A DNA stretch of 64,000 bases from Propionibacteriaceae bacterium (GCA_030532825.1 JAUNKK010000005.1:1-64000), one strand, 5' to 3'. Positions 35,363-45,340 are shown, counted from the first letter of the stretch. A program made the numbers and translations. The notes: a model not told the origin generated them from the letters alone.

Positions 35363-35797
35363 TCAGCCCAGCAGAACCTGCTCCAACTTGAGCAGCGCAG
35401 ACTCGGAATCCGAGGAATCACAGCGCGTATAGCTGGCCTCTTCCTGCTCCCCGGAAGCACGAGTAATTGTCAGGTGATATCGGGGCGAATCGGAGCACAT
35501 CGCCTGTTGCTCCTCGCCGAGTGTCTGCTGCGCCAGCCCAGCCGCCCGCTCTTGCTCGTCGGCGGTCAGGGTGCGGGTCGTCTCGTCGACCACCTCCCCT
35601 CCCCGTCCGCGGCTGACGATACTTATCTGGTCGCTTTCCACCGTATAGGTCGCGGAGCGCAGCGCCCCCGCGACGTTGAGTTCCTGGTAATCAAGGACAT
35701 AGGACGCGACGCCGTCCGACGTCTCGTCAGCGGCTCCTCCTCCACAGCCAGGCAGCAGCACGAGGAAGGCCAGGGCTAGGACGCGCAACGGAACCAT
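35363..35797 (-). CDS. Putative lipoprotein
   Basis: The product is 144 residues. The N-terminus MVPLRVLALAFLVLLPGC carries a lipobox (LLPGC) with Cys at 18, followed by a GGG spacer. The mature part is acidic and contains two more Cys (QQAMCSDSP and YTRCDSSD) that may pair. The beta-rich central stretch and length are like small actinobacterial surface lipoproteins. I know no family or function. It converges on the nitrilase remnant. Confidence 0.7.
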   Translation of the reverse strand: MVPLRVLALAFLVLLPGCGGGAADETSDGVASYVLDYQELNVAGALRSATYTVESDQISIVSRGRGGEVVDETTRTLTADEQERAAGLAQQTLGEEQQAMCSDSPRYHLTITRASGEQEEASYTRCDSSDSESALLKLEQVLLG

Positions 35798-35988
35798 GGA
35801 GCGACCCTACCCAGGGCCCCGTTCACGGCCCCGAATCATCCTGGCCCGGGGCTAATAAGACATCGCGGGTCCATGTTTGAGACCGCCGGAGCGTCAGCGG
35901 GAGGGCAGACCAGCGCAGCAAAGACTGACCGAAGGCACGCGCGGAGCCCAATTCTTCGACCAGGCGGGACCCAGCGCTCAGTCTCGCA

Positions 35989-36054
35989 ATCAGCAAAACG
36001 CTGGAGCTAGATCAGCAAAACGCTGCGGCGTTACGAGCAATTCGCTGCGACCTC
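35989..36054. repeat. Three 22-bp tandem repeats
   Basis: Units start at 35989, 36011 and 36033. The first two share ATCAGCAAAACGCTG exactly, and the third is degenerate (ACGAGCAATTCGCTG). The 22-bp spacing, two helical turns, is typical of operator arrays. The array lies in the 307-bp gap 35798-36104, in which I see no gene. Confidence 0.7.
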
Positions 36055-36104
36055 ACACGGCAGGCAGACGGGGCCGCCACCTCGTGGTGACGGCACCCTT
36101 CGGC

Positions 36105-37694
36105 TCACTTGCCGGCTAGCAGCGCCTCCTCGGCTTCCTTTGTCCAGCGGCCGTCTTTCAGCTTCGCCGCGACGTGGGGCAACTTCGTCGGCATGTCGAC
36201 GAGCCGCACCAGGCCAAGGTCGTGCAGCGCCGGGAAGACCATGATCTTGCCGCCCGAGGTGCGGTTGATCACCGAGCCGATCGCGTCGGCGAAACCAGCC
36301 ATGCCAGTGACTGCATCCAAGGAGATCGTGGTGTCGATGATGCCCTCCTCGATCTTCCGCAGCACTGTGCGCATGTCCTTCACGTCCGAACCCGAGGTGC
36401 CCAACATGAACACGCGCCGCTCGATGATGCCCTGCACATCAAACTCGCCGAAGGTTCCGGCCGGGATGCCGGCGAAGGCGTTGACGATGGCTCCCTCGGC
36501 CGCCAGGTCCACGGCCTGCGACACCAAAGCCGGCACCGGCACCATGCAACTCAGGTGCGTGTAGCCCGGCTCCAAGGGGGTGGTGCCTGTGTTGACGATC
36601 TCCAGCGGCACCCCGCGCGCCTCCGCGACAGGCCCGACGACGGCGCGCAGCCCGGACAGCCGGTCGTCGCTCAGGTCACTTCCCGCGACGGTGATGCCGG
36701 GCACCCCAGAGGTCACGGCCCGCATCGTGTGCATCTGACCCATCGGCCCCGCGGCCCCGATGATCGCCACGCGATCGCCGGTGCGCAGCTCGCCCGTCAG
36801 GGGAATCCAGGCGTAGCCGTCGGCCGGGTCGGAGCCCGTCGTGCCGCAGAACCGGATGAAGTCATAGTGCACGCGCCCGATGTCGAGGCTCACCTTGCGG
36901 CCAATCCGGCCACCGTCCAGCACCACGCACAACACGCCCTTGGCGCCGAGCAAACCCGCGAGTCGCTCAATGTCTGCGGCATCTGAACCGAAATAGATGA
37001 TGTCGTCGAACAGCCCTTCGGCCCCCGCAGCGGTGGCGTGCACCACCTCGGCAGGCTGGTGCTGCGTCAGGAGGGAATCAATGCTGCCATCCCCCACCAC
37101 CAGCAGCCGACCCCCGTCGGCGACGTGATTACGTTCGGCCCAGGCGTAGGACCCCTCGACGGTGGCCCACGGCTCAATCAGCCCGACGGCAGCCGCAGAT
37201 GGCCCATCAGTGACATGAATGAGGAACTCCTCGCCCGACGGGGACACGGCGCAACGCTCATCGATGACGACGTACTCCTGCAGCGCACCTTCAAAGTTGT
37301 AGCCGAACGCACCGTTCGACTTCGGGGTGCGCAGGTGCTTCCAGTCGGCCTGAACCAGCACCCGGTCGCCGACCTTGTAGTGGGTGACGTTCTCCCCCAC
37401 CTTCACGATGCGCCCCACCGGCTCATGCCCCGGCACGGTCGGCTGTGCCCCGGGCCGGTATCCCGGAATCTCCGCGAGGGCCTCAGGCGCAATCCCGGCG
37501 ATCACCTCCGCCTTACGCGGGTGGGTGTCGAAGGCGTGCAGCAGCTTCGTATCACTGAAGCAGATACCGCAGGCCTCCACCTCAAGGAGCATCTGGTGCG
37601 GTCCTACGGGGTCGACGGGCTTGGCGTCGTTGACGACGAACTCGTCAGTCCCGACGATCTGGATGGCGTGCTGGGTGGCGGGAATCTCTGCCAT
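36105..37694 (-). CDS. Long zinc-type medium-chain dehydrogenase
   Basis: The protein has 529 residues, far longer than the usual 340-410. The N-terminal GroES-like part has CGICFSD near 42, GHEPVG at 89-94 and the Glu-Pro of GLIEPWATVEG near 174, as in polyol or sorbose-phosphate dehydrogenases. It is followed by a first Rossmann-like stretch at about 195-290 and a second with GAAGPMG at 313-319. A duplicated or split nucleotide-binding region is therefore likely. It is last in the DeoR-controlled operon, 12 nt after the SDR gene. Substrate unknown; a sugar-alcohol or its phosphate is the best guess. Confidence 0.75.
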   Translation of the reverse strand: MAEIPATQHAIQIVGTDEFVVNDAKPVDPVGPHQMLLEVEACGICFSDTKLLHAFDTHPRKAEVIAGIAPEALAEIPGYRPGAQPTVPGHEPVGRIVKVGENVTHYKVGDRVLVQADWKHLRTPKSNGAFGYNFEGALQEYVVIDERCAVSPSGEEFLIHVTDGPSAAAVGLIEPWATVEGSYAWAERNHVADGGRLLVVGDGSIDSLLTQHQPAEVVHATAAGAEGLFDDIIYFGSDAADIERLAGLLGAKGVLCVVLDGGRIGRKVSLDIGRVHYDFIRFCGTTGSDPADGYAWIPLTGELRTGDRVAIIGAAGPMGQMHTMRAVTSGVPGITVAGSDLSDDRLSGLRAVVGPVAEARGVPLEIVNTGTTPLEPGYTHLSCMVPVPALVSQAVDLAAEGAIVNAFAGIPAGTFGEFDVQGIIERRVFMLGTSGSDVKDMRTVLRKIEEGIIDTTISLDAVTGMAGFADAIGSVINRTSGGKIMVFPALHDLGLVRLVDMPTKLPHVAAKLKDGRWTKEAEEALLAGK

Positions 37695-37706
37695 GGTTTT
37701 TCCTTA

Positions 37707-38729
37707 CTAACTGCTGAGCATGACCTGGCCGCCCGCGACGGGGAGGGCCTGGCCGGTCTCGTAGGCCTGTTCGACGATGTAGTAGATGGCGCGGAGCACA
37801 TCAATGCCCTGGGTGCCGCGTCGCATCGGCACCTTCGCCTCGTAGAACGCCTTCACGTCCTCGACGGTCTTGGCGCCCGGAACCTTCCCGGAGTTCAGGT
37901 ACTGCACGAACAATCCCTTGACGGGGTCGGACCACAGCGGTCCGTCGTAGAAGTTGCCCGGGCACACCGCGTTGACCTTGATGCCGTAGTCGACTAGCTC
38001 CAACGCGAAGCTCTGTACCAGCCCGATGCCACCGAACTTGCTGCCTGCGTAGGCGCCATTCTTGTTCGACCCGACCAGACCGGATTTGGAGTTGATCTGG
38101 ATGATGTCGGTCAGCCACCCCGGTGCAGTGGCGTGCTGGCTGCGCAGCAGACCGCCCAGATGCTTGGTGACGAGAAAAAACGCCACGTAGTTGATGTCCG
38201 TGGATAGCCGGAAGGCCGCGACGTCCTGCTCTAGGACGGAGCCCGCGCGGACGATGCCTGCGTTGGAGATCACCAGGTCAAGACCGCCGGTGGTGCGCTC
38301 AACCTCCGCAGCCATGGCCGCCACGGACTCCTCATCGCCGACGTTGACGGTGATGGGGTGGGTGACCTCCGGCCCGAGTTCGACGCATTTGGCTGCCGCG
38401 CCCTCGCCGTTCAGGTCGGCGATGTAGACGAAACAGCCCTGCTCGACTAGGCCTTTGGCGATCTCGGCACCGAAGCCCTGGGCGCCACCGGTGACCAGCG
38501 CCACGCGGCCGCTGATTTCCCGCTCGCCGCGGGGGGTGGCGGTGACCTCGTAGGTATCCTCACCCGCCGCGACGACGACAGGGAGGCTCACGTCGGCCAG
38601 CGCGGCGGCGTCGACCGTGGCTAGATCCGCGGGCAAGGTGAGGGTGGGCGGCTGGTTGGTTGGGCGCACCAGGACGGGGCGTTGCAGCGCGGCGAGGAAC
38701 AGGCCACGCAGCGCGGGGGCGTTGCTCAT
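37707..38729 (-). CDS. SDR oxidoreductase resembling sorbitol-6-phosphate dehydrogenase
   Basis: The product is 340 residues. An N-terminal extension of about 75 residues precedes the NAD-binding TGGAQGFG. The catalytic Ser-Tyr-Lys set lies in NSKSGLVGS and AYAGSKFGG. The C-terminal half (IKVNAVCPGNFYDGPLWSDP through GQALPVAGGQVML) closely follows SrlD-type sorbitol-6-phosphate 2-dehydrogenase as I remember it. It probably oxidises a sugar-alcohol (phosphate) to a ketose form. Its spacing to the PHP gene is 10 nt. The role of the extension is unknown. Confidence 0.8.
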   Translation of the reverse strand: MSNAPALRGLFLAALQRPVLVRPTNQPPTLTLPADLATVDAAALADVSLPVVVAAGEDTYEVTATPRGEREISGRVALVTGGAQGFGAEIAKGLVEQGCFVYIADLNGEGAAAKCVELGPEVTHPITVNVGDEESVAAMAAEVERTTGGLDLVISNAGIVRAGSVLEQDVAAFRLSTDINYVAFFLVTKHLGGLLRSQHATAPGWLTDIIQINSKSGLVGSNKNGAYAGSKFGGIGLVQSFALELVDYGIKVNAVCPGNFYDGPLWSDPVKGLFVQYLNSGKVPGAKTVEDVKAFYEAKVPMRRGTQGIDVLRAIYYIVEQAYETGQALPVAGGQVMLSS

Positions 38730-38739
38730 GGGATCTCCT

Positions 38740-40041
38740 CTAGGCGCGGGGGGCGTTGGGGGCTAGGTCGTCGGCGTCGGCCCCGTCGGCGAAGGCCCGG
38801 CCCAGCGGCGCATAGGCGCGAATCCGCTCGGCCAGTTGCTTCGGCGTCGGGCGGCCCTCGCCCAGCAGGTGCAGGGCAGGGTCGACGGCGGTGAGGGCCT
38901 CGTGGGCGACGAGCGCCCAGGTGGCCTCGTTGAGGTCGGCGAACTCGGGGCGACGCAGTTCGGGGCAGTTGAATGACTGCCGCGGCTGGTTGATGTCGAC
39001 CCCGGAGATCTCCAGCATCCCGTGGGCCTCGGCCAGCGCGTGGATGCGGCGCAGCTGCTCGGGGGTGTTGCGGGGTGGCATGTAGGTGACGGCCCGCAGC
39101 CCGCGGTCAGCCATGGCGACGAACAGTTCGTCCAGGAACTCGTCCTCGAACCGCTCCGCTTTCTTGTCGCCGGTCGGGGACGCCGACACGTCCCCCAGGT
39201 AGGCGTAGGTGGCGATGGCGCCGACGGAGTCCGCGAACGCCACGACCTCCTCCGCGGTGGGGCACTCGCCGGTGGGCTGGATATAGATGCGCTCCAGATA
39301 CTCGGACTTCAGCACGCCCAGCAGGTCATAGGTCAGATGCGGGTTCGTCTCATCGCCCAAAACCGCAACCAAAGCGGGCGGGATGGCGACGCCCATCCCG
39401 GTCAGCCCCGTGACAAGGGCTTGCCCCTTGCCAAACCCGGCGATCAGCGCGTCGGCCATGGCGGCCAGCAGGTGCCGTTCCGTGATGCCGCCGCCTTGGG
39501 CGTACTGGCTGCGCGCCACCATATCGGCCTGCGGGTCGAACGGCGCTAGACCGAGCCCAGCCAGGATCTGGTTGGCAGCGTCAGCCATCGCCAAGGTGCG
39601 TTCCAGGCGGGCTGCCCGCTTGGGGGCCAGCCACGCAGCCACCCGCTCCCGAGAGGACACCGGGACCCCCTGCACCGTCATGTAGGCGATGCCGACAGAA
39701 TCGGGGTTGTTGAGCTTGCGCGTCGCGAACGGTCCGCCCGGGTCGAAGAACGCCCGGATCTCGAAGCCCGTGACGCTGCCCATCTTGAGGAGACGGGTGG
39801 CCTCGCTCATCTCGGCGGCCGCGCCGATGGAGTCATGATCCACTGACCCGACCACCCGCAGTCCCGCCCGGCGCGCCCCCAGGGCAGCCGCCGCCGGGGT
39901 GTAGGGGCTGAACGAGTAGCAGGTGTGGATGTGGTTGTTCGACTCGGCGACCCACTCCGGGAACGCCTCGGAGGCCGCGACGGGGCGCAGCGCGGCGAGG
40001 CGTTCCGCTGGGGTGAGGCCCGGATCGTTGATCTGGTTCAT
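38740..40041 (-). CDS. PHP-domain metal-dependent hydrolase
   Basis: The protein has 433 residues. PHP motifs are NNHIHTCYSFSPYTP (H37, H39), SVDHDSIG (68-70) and TGFEIRAFF (E94). These form a trinuclear metal site used by phosphatases of this family. Further metal candidates lie in the C-terminal half, in VTYMPPRNT and EISGVDIN. It lies between the E1 gene and the SDR gene of a catabolic operon, so phosphate removal from a sugar intermediate is a reasonable inference. It is not a DNA polymerase PHP or histidinol phosphatase by length. Confidence 0.75.
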   Translation of the reverse strand: MNQINDPGLTPAERLAALRPVAASEAFPEWVAESNNHIHTCYSFSPYTPAAAALGARRAGLRVVGSVDHDSIGAAAEMSEATRLLKMGSVTGFEIRAFFDPGGPFATRKLNNPDSVGIAYMTVQGVPVSSRERVAAWLAPKRAARLERTLAMADAANQILAGLGLAPFDPQADMVARSQYAQGGGITERHLLAAMADALIAGFGKGQALVTGLTGMGVAIPPALVAVLGDETNPHLTYDLLGVLKSEYLERIYIQPTGECPTAEEVVAFADSVGAIATYAYLGDVSASPTGDKKAERFEDEFLDELFVAMADRGLRAVTYMPPRNTPEQLRRIHALAEAHGMLEISGVDINQPRQSFNCPELRRPEFADLNEATWALVAHEALTAVDPALHLLGEGRPTPKQLAERIRAYAPLGRAFADGADADDLAPNAPRA

Positions 40042-40063
40042 CTGCTTCCTTATCGACTGCTAC

Positions 40064-40092
40064 CCCGCCGTCGGCTGGTCACCGACGGCGGG
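40064..40092. promoter_or_regulatory. Strong intercistronic hairpin inside the dehydrogenase operon
   Basis: CCCGCCGTCGG (40064-40074) pairs perfectly with CCGACGGCGGG (40082-40092) over a 7-nt loop, in the 61-nt gap between the E1 and PHP genes. No T-tract follows on the coding strand. It is likely an attenuating or RNA-processing/stability element that sets E1 to downstream gene ratios. Confidence 0.65.
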
Positions 40093-40102
40093 ACGGGACC
40101 GC

Positions 40103-42562
40103 TCAGAGGCCGACGCGGTTGCGACGCGCCAGTTCGGCCGTGGTCTGGTTGCTGGTGGTGACGTGTCCGGGAAGCGGCAGGATCCGCTCGTGGACGGCGT
40201 CGATCAGCCATTCGGGCTGCGGGAAGAACTCCTTCTCCAACTCGGCCGCCGGGGTGATGGCGTTGCGGGAGCCGACGACGGTGACAGGCGCGTCCAGGTG
40301 GTCGAACGCCAGGGTCTGGATCTTGCTCGCGATGTCGTGCAGGAACGAGCCGCGCTCCACCGCGTCGGAGCTGAGCAGCAGCCGACCGGTCTTCTTCACC
40401 GATTCGACGACCTTGTCCAGGTTCAGCGGGGCAACGAACCGCAGGTCGATGACCTCCGCGGAGATCCCGTACCGGCTCTGCAGTTGCTCGGCGGCCTCCA
40501 TGGCGCGATACAGGGTCGCCCCCAGCGTCGCGATCGTCAGGTCGCTGCCCTCGCGGCGGACGACCGGTTCGCCCTCGGGGACCTCGTAGTAGCCCTCCGG
40601 CACCCCGTCGGCCTCAAACTCTTCGGCCTTGTCGTAGAGCAGTTGCGACTCGAAGAACACCACCGGGTCGGTGCCGCGCAGCGCCAGGTTCATCATGCCC
40701 TTGGCGTCGTAGGGGGTGGCTGGGTAGTAGACCTTCAGGCCGGGCATGTGCGCGCACAGCGCCGACCAGTCCTGCGAGTGCTGAGCGCCGTACTTGTTGC
40801 CCACGGAAACCCGCATCACGAGCGGCATCTCCAGCAGACCGGCGGACATCGACTGCCACTTCGCGGCCTGGTTGAAGATTTCGTCCCCGGCGCGGCCGAG
40901 GAAGTCGCAGTACATCAGCTCGACGATGGCGCGGCCGCCGGAGAGGGCGTAGCCAACGCCGGCGCCGACGATCGCGGCCTCCGAGATCGGGGAATTGAAC
41001 AGACGATGGTACGGCAGCAGCTCAGTGAGGCCACGGTAGACGGCGAACGCGCCACCCCAGTCGCGGTTTTCTTCGCCCCACCCGGCCATCGTCGGGTCGA
41101 TCGCGAAACGGTGAGCAATTGCCTCGAACAGGGCGTCGCGGTAGGAAAAGGCCTTGTTCTTGCTGACGGGCTTGCCTTGGGCGTCGGTGGCGGTGCGGAC
41201 CTTGTTCTTCAGCGCCTTGACGCGCGGGTTCTCGGGCAGGGGGGTGAGCAGTTCGGCCTCGCCGTCGGCCAGCTTTTCCTTGTTCCCGTTCGAATACATG
41301 ACCGTGTCGATGAAGTCCATGTGGACGCGAGGGCTGAGATCCTCGTCGCGGGTAGCTAGCGCGATCACCTTTGTGAGGCGCTCGTCGAACGTGGCCTGAA
41401 TGTCGTCCACCTCGGCCTGGGTGAGGACCTTGTTTTCCACCAGGTAGGCGGCGTAGTTCTTGAGCCCGTCGTGGGCCTCCCACAGCTCCACCTCCTCGCG
41501 GGTGCGGTAGCTGGAGGCGTCCGACGGAGAGTGCCCGGAGAAGCGGTAGGTGATGGTGTCGGTGAGCACCGGGCCGCGCCCCTCTTCCAGGAGCTTGCGC
41601 TTGCGGGCGACGGCGTCGGCGACGGCCAGGGGGTTGAGGCCGTCGACGCGCTCCGCGTGCATGGCCTCGGGGTTCACGCCCATGCCGACGCGGGCCAGGA
41701 TGTCGTAGCCCATGGTCTCGCCGGAGGTCTGGCCGCCCATGCCGTAGAAGTTGTTGAAGAAGTTGAACCAGATCGGCGGGTTGCCGCTCACGCCGTCCTG
41801 CCACAGGGTGCGGTACTGGTCCATGGCGGCCATCATCATGGCCTCCCAAACGGGGCCGCAGCCCATGGAGGCGTCGCCGATGTTGGCGATGACGATGCCA
41901 GGCTGGCGGTTGATGCGCTTGAACAGGGCCGCGCCGGTGGCGATGTCCGCGGAGCCGCCGACGATGGCGTTGTTCGGCATGGACCCGAAGGGGGTGAAGA
42001 AGGCGTGCATGGAGCCGCCAAGGCCGCGGTTGAAGCCGGCTTTGCGGGCGAAGGTTTCTGCGACAGCACCGTAGAGGATGAAGTTCTCGGCCACGCCGGC
42101 CAGGTCGTCGTTGGAAACCTGCTCCGCGAAGCCCAGGGTTTCGCCGTCGAGGAAGTCCTTCATGATGCGCTCCAGCTCGGCCGCATCAAGCTTGCGGGCG
42201 GCGGAGAAGCACTTGGCCAGGATCTCGCCGTGGCTGCGGTGGGAACCAAACACGAAGTCGGTGACCTCAAGCTGCGAGGCCTGCCCGACGACCGCCGACT
42301 CCTGGCCGATGCTCAGGTGCGCCGGGCCACGGTGGTTGTATTCCACCCCGTTCCACGCACCAGTGGTTTTGATGGAGTTGAGCATGGTCTCGAAGCTGCG
42401 CACCGCGATCATATCGTGCAGGATGTCGATGAGGCCTTGCTTGCCGTAGCGTTTCAGTTCGGCCTTGAAGTCGGGCTCGTAGGCGTTGACGGGCACTTCG
42501 GGGGCAGTGATGGAGCCCTTTGCGCGAACGTTCGCCGGATCGACGATCAGTGAGCGGGTCAT
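40103..42562 (-). CDS. Fused alpha-beta E1 of a 2-oxoacid/acetoin-type dehydrogenase
   Basis: The protein has 819 residues. The alpha part (about 40-450) carries the thiamine diphosphate motif GDASMG near 229 to FFNN near 271. The beta part (about 490-800) opens [15 protein letters not shown] and includes the conserved Glu of [20 protein letters not shown]. Such fused E1 proteins decarboxylate a 2-oxoacid or cleave a hydroxyketone and transfer the acyl group to lipoyl-E2. Adjacent E3 and E2 genes complete the complex. The paired polyol-type dehydrogenases suggest a substrate other than pyruvate. It is neither a transketolase nor a homodimeric AceE. Confidence 0.85.
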   Translation of the reverse strand: MTRSLIVDPANVRAKGSITAPEVPVNAYEPDFKAELKRYGKQGLIDILHDMIAVRSFETMLNSIKTTGAWNGVEYNHRGPAHLSIGQESAVVGQASQLEVTDFVFGSHRSHGEILAKCFSAARKLDAAELERIMKDFLDGETLGFAEQVSNDDLAGVAENFILYGAVAETFARKAGFNRGLGGSMHAFFTPFGSMPNNAIVGGSADIATGAALFKRINRQPGIVIANIGDASMGCGPVWEAMMMAAMDQYRTLWQDGVSGNPPIWFNFFNNFYGMGGQTSGETMGYDILARVGMGVNPEAMHAERVDGLNPLAVADAVARKRKLLEEGRGPVLTDTITYRFSGHSPSDASSYRTREEVELWEAHDGLKNYAAYLVENKVLTQAEVDDIQATFDERLTKVIALATRDEDLSPRVHMDFIDTVMYSNGNKEKLADGEAELLTPLPENPRVKALKNKVRTATDAQGKPVSKNKAFSYRDALFEAIAHRFAIDPTMAGWGEENRDWGGAFAVYRGLTELLPYHRLFNSPISEAAIVGAGVGYALSGGRAIVELMYCDFLGRAGDEIFNQAAKWQSMSAGLLEMPLVMRVSVGNKYGAQHSQDWSALCAHMPGLKVYYPATPYDAKGMMNLALRGTDPVVFFESQLLYDKAEEFEADGVPEGYYEVPEGEPVVRREGSDLTIATLGATLYRAMEAAEQLQSRYGISAEVIDLRFVAPLNLDKVVESVKKTGRLLLSSDAVERGSFLHDIASKIQTLAFDHLDAPVTVVGSRNAITPAAELEKEFFPQPEWLIDAVHERILPLPGHVTTSNQTTAELARRNRVGL

Positions 42563-42583
42563 GTGGTTTTCTCTCCTTATCGC

Positions 42584-43951
42584 TCAGGCCTTGGCAGCCC
42601 AGGCGGCCTCTCGGATCAGTTCACTAACGGTGGGGTGGGGGAAGACCAGCTGGCGCAGGTCGGTGAGGTTGAGTTCGGTCTCCAGGACGGCGGAGGCCCC
42701 CCAGATCATTTCGGCGGCGTAGCTGCCGAGGACGTGGATGCCCAGGACCTGGCGGGTGTCGGCGTCGAGGATCAGCTTCGCCAGGGCGGGAGCTTGGAGG
42801 CCGTTCTCGGCAACGAAGCGGCCGGACATGTAGCCGGGCACGGACGCGGTGACGACGTTGTGGCCCTGCTTCTTGGCGGCGGCCTCGGTCAGGCCGATTC
42901 CGGCGCATTCGGGGGCGGTGTAGACGGCCCACGGGACGGTGTGCCAGCGCATCACCTCGCCGTGGCGGTGGGCCTCGGGGTCGAGGATGTTGGCGGCGGC
43001 CACCTCGCCCATGCGGTAGGCGGCGTGGGCCAGCAGACTGCGGCCAGTCACGTCGCCGATGGCCCACACGTTCGGCAGGTTGGTGCGCATGCGGTCGTCG
43101 ACGACGACCCCCTTGCCGCTGTATTCCAGGCCGGATTCGGCAGCCCCCCAGCCCTCGACGGCGGGCTTGCGGCCGACGGCCATCAGCACATAGTCGGCCT
43201 CGACGCTCTCCTCCGCGCCGTCGGCGGTAGTCCAATGGAGTTTTCCGCCGTCGATGGCGGTGACGCGACAGCCCAGCTTGAAGGTCACTTTACCCAGGGC
43301 CTTCCGCAGCGCCGCCGCGACGTCGTCGTCGGCGAAGGGGACGATCTCGGGCAGCATTTCGACAACGGTGACCTCGGTGCCCAGCATCGAGTAGAGGCTG
43401 GCAAACTCGACGCCGATGACGCCACCACCGATGACGGCCAAGCGCTTCGGGATCTCCGGAAGTGACAGGGCGCCGGTGGAGTCGATGACGCGGTCGTTGC
43501 CGTCGGCCCCGGGGATGGGGGGCATGACGGGTACGGAGCCGGTGGCGAGGATCACGTGTTCGGCGGTGTAGGCGGTGCCGTCGACGGTGACCTTGCCCGG
43601 TCCGTCGAAGTGGCCGTGTCCGGTGACGACGGTGACGCCGGCCTTCTTCTCGGTGGCGCCAACACCACCGACGAGGGTCGAAACGACCTTGTTCTTCCAC
43701 TTTTGCAGCGCCGCCCAGTCGAGGCTGACGCCGTCGGCCTTCACGCCGAACTGGGCGCCGTGGACGGCGTGGTCGTAGGTTTTGGCGGCCCCAAGGAGGG
43801 TCTTGGTGGGGATGCAGCCGACGTTGAGGCACGTCCCGCCCAGGGCAGCAGCCTCCACGAGCAGCACCTTTTTGCCGCCGTGGCCGAGTCGCTCAGCGGC
43901 GATGTATCCGCCGGGTCCACCGCCCAGCACGATGACGTCGAAGTTGGTCAT
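42584..43951 (-). CDS. lpdA: Dihydrolipoyl dehydrogenase (E3)
   Basis: The flavoprotein has 455 residues. The FAD site is VLGGGPGGYIAAERL near the start, the redox disulfide GGTCLNVGCIPTK near 39, the NAD site IGGGVIGVEFAS near 175 and the FAD contact NVWAIGDVTG near 300. The interface histidine sits in FPHPTVSELI near the C-terminus. It reoxidises the lipoyl group of the operon-encoded E2. Because it lies in this operon it is likely dedicated to this complex rather than shared with the pyruvate complex. Confidence 0.93.
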   Translation of the reverse strand: MTNFDVIVLGGGPGGYIAAERLGHGGKKVLLVEAAALGGTCLNVGCIPTKTLLGAAKTYDHAVHGAQFGVKADGVSLDWAALQKWKNKVVSTLVGGVGATEKKAGVTVVTGHGHFDGPGKVTVDGTAYTAEHVILATGSVPVMPPIPGADGNDRVIDSTGALSLPEIPKRLAVIGGGVIGVEFASLYSMLGTEVTVVEMLPEIVPFADDDVAAALRKALGKVTFKLGCRVTAIDGGKLHWTTADGAEESVEADYVLMAVGRKPAVEGWGAAESGLEYSGKGVVVDDRMRTNLPNVWAIGDVTGRSLLAHAAYRMGEVAAANILDPEAHRHGEVMRWHTVPWAVYTAPECAGIGLTEAAAKKQGHNVVTASVPGYMSGRFVAENGLQAPALAKLILDADTRQVLGIHVLGSYAAEMIWGASAVLETELNLTDLRQLVFPHPTVSELIREAAWAAKA

Positions 43952-43963
43952 GATCGTCTCCTC

Positions 43964-45340
43964 TCAGCCCAGAACGGCGATCTCGATGTTCTCAATGAAG
44001 GCCACGAGGTCCTGCAGGAAGCGGGCGGCGTCGGCGCCGTCGATGACCCGATGGTCGGCGGTCAGCGACAGCCCGATGCGCTGCTCCACCCGGACTTCGC
44101 CGTCCTCGTCGGTGTAGGCGCGCGGGAAGATGGCGTCGACGCCGAGGATGGCGGTTTGCGGCACGTTCAGCAGCGGCGTGAACGACTCGATACCGAAGCC
44201 ACCCAGGTTCGAGACGGTGAAGGTGGCGCCGCCGAGCAGGTCGGGGTTGATGTTGCCTTCGATGGCCTGTGCGGCGAGATCCTTGCTGACAGCGGAGAAC
44301 TGCCCGAGGCTGAGCTGGGAGGCGTTGCGGACCGTCGGGACGAGGAGGCCGCGGGGGGTGTCGCAGGCGAAGCCTAGGTGGACGCGCTCGAAGGTGGTGA
44401 GCACACCGTCGTTGAGGTGGGCGTTGTGGCTTGGGTGCTTGGCGGCGGTCTTGACGGCGCCGTAGCCCACTAGGTCGCCGATAGTGACCTTGTTCATGCC
44501 GAGCTTCGGGTCGGAGTTCTTCAGGCGCTTGCGCAGATCGAGCAGGCCTTGGGCCTTGGCGGTGGTGGTGTAGGTCAGCTGGGCCGAGCTGGCCAGAGAG
44601 TGCATCATCCGCTCGGCGATCACCTTGCGAATGCCCTTCAGCGGGGTTTCGCTGCGGGGGCCGGGGTAGTCGGCTTCGGCGCTCGTGGCCTCACCAGTGA
44701 CAGCTTCAGCGCTGACGGCCGGGGCAGCCGACGTCGCAGCCGGGGCGGTGAGGTCGGCTTGGCTGACGCGTCCGCCAAGCCCGGTGCCCTCTCCAGCCTG
44801 GGCGCCAGCGCGGGCAGCGGCCTTGGTGGTGCCGTCGGCGACGGCGGCGACATCACGGGCAATGACGCGACCCTCGGGTCCGGTCCCGGCGGGCACTGTT
44901 GCCAGGTCGATGCCTTCGGCGGCGGCCAGGTTGCGGGCGCGGGGGCTGGCGCCGCGCTCCCCTTCCGTCGGCCCTGCGGTCGCGGGCGCGGAGGCAGACG
45001 CAGCGGCGGCGGGGGTTTCGGCGGCGGACGGGGCAGGCCCGGGTTCCGGTTCAGCAGCGTTGCTGAAGCCCATGTCGGCCAGCGCGGGGGCGGGGTCCTC
45101 GCCGGGGGCGCCCACCACGAGGAGCGGCTGCATGACGGGGACGTCGTCGCCCTCTGCCCACAGCAGCTTCAGCACAGTGCCGGATGCGGTGCTGGGCACC
45201 TCCATAGCGGCTTTGTCGGTCTCGACCTCGCAGAGAATGTCGTTCTCGGCGATGGTGTCGCCCTCCTTGACCAACCAGGAAACGATGAGGCAGGACTCAA
45301 CGCTGTTCCCCAGGGCTGGCATGACGATGACGGTTGCCAT
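43964..45340 (-). CDS. Dihydrolipoyllysine acyltransferase (E2)
   Basis: The product is 458 residues. A single N-terminal lipoyl domain has the modified lysine in ETDKAAMEV near 43. An Ala/Pro-rich linker follows. A peripheral-subunit-binding domain spans about 135-170 (SPRARNLAAAEGIDL to GRVIARDV). The catalytic domain from about 230 ends with LTADHRVIDGADAARFL, carrying the HxxxDG active site. It is the core of the complex with the fused E1 and E3. Substrate specificity cannot be read from this. Confidence 0.9.
   Translation of the reverse strand: MATVIVMPALGNSVESCLIVSWLVKEGDTIAENDILCEVETDKAAMEVPSTASGTVLKLLWAEGDDVPVMQPLLVVGAPGEDPAPALADMGFSNAAEPEPGPAPSAAETPAAAASASAPATAGPTEGERGASPRARNLAAAEGIDLATVPAGTGPEGRVIARDVAAVADGTTKAAARAGAQAGEGTGLGGRVSQADLTAPAATSAAPAVSAEAVTGEATSAEADYPGPRSETPLKGIRKVIAERMMHSLASSAQLTYTTTAKAQGLLDLRKRLKNSDPKLGMNKVTIGDLVGYGAVKTAAKHPSHNAHLNDGVLTTFERVHLGFACDTPRGLLVPTVRNASQLSLGQFSAVSKDLAAQAIEGNINPDLLGGATFTVSNLGGFGIESFTPLLNVPQTAILGVDAIFPRAYTDEDGEVRVEQRIGLSLTADHRVIDGADAARFLQDLVAFIENIEIAVLG

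Noticed and set aside
35198..35779. 193-codon ORF including the nitrilase remnant
   Set aside because: Its second half is antisense to a lipoprotein gene with a clear signal peptide. Only the first 45 codons are homologous to anything.
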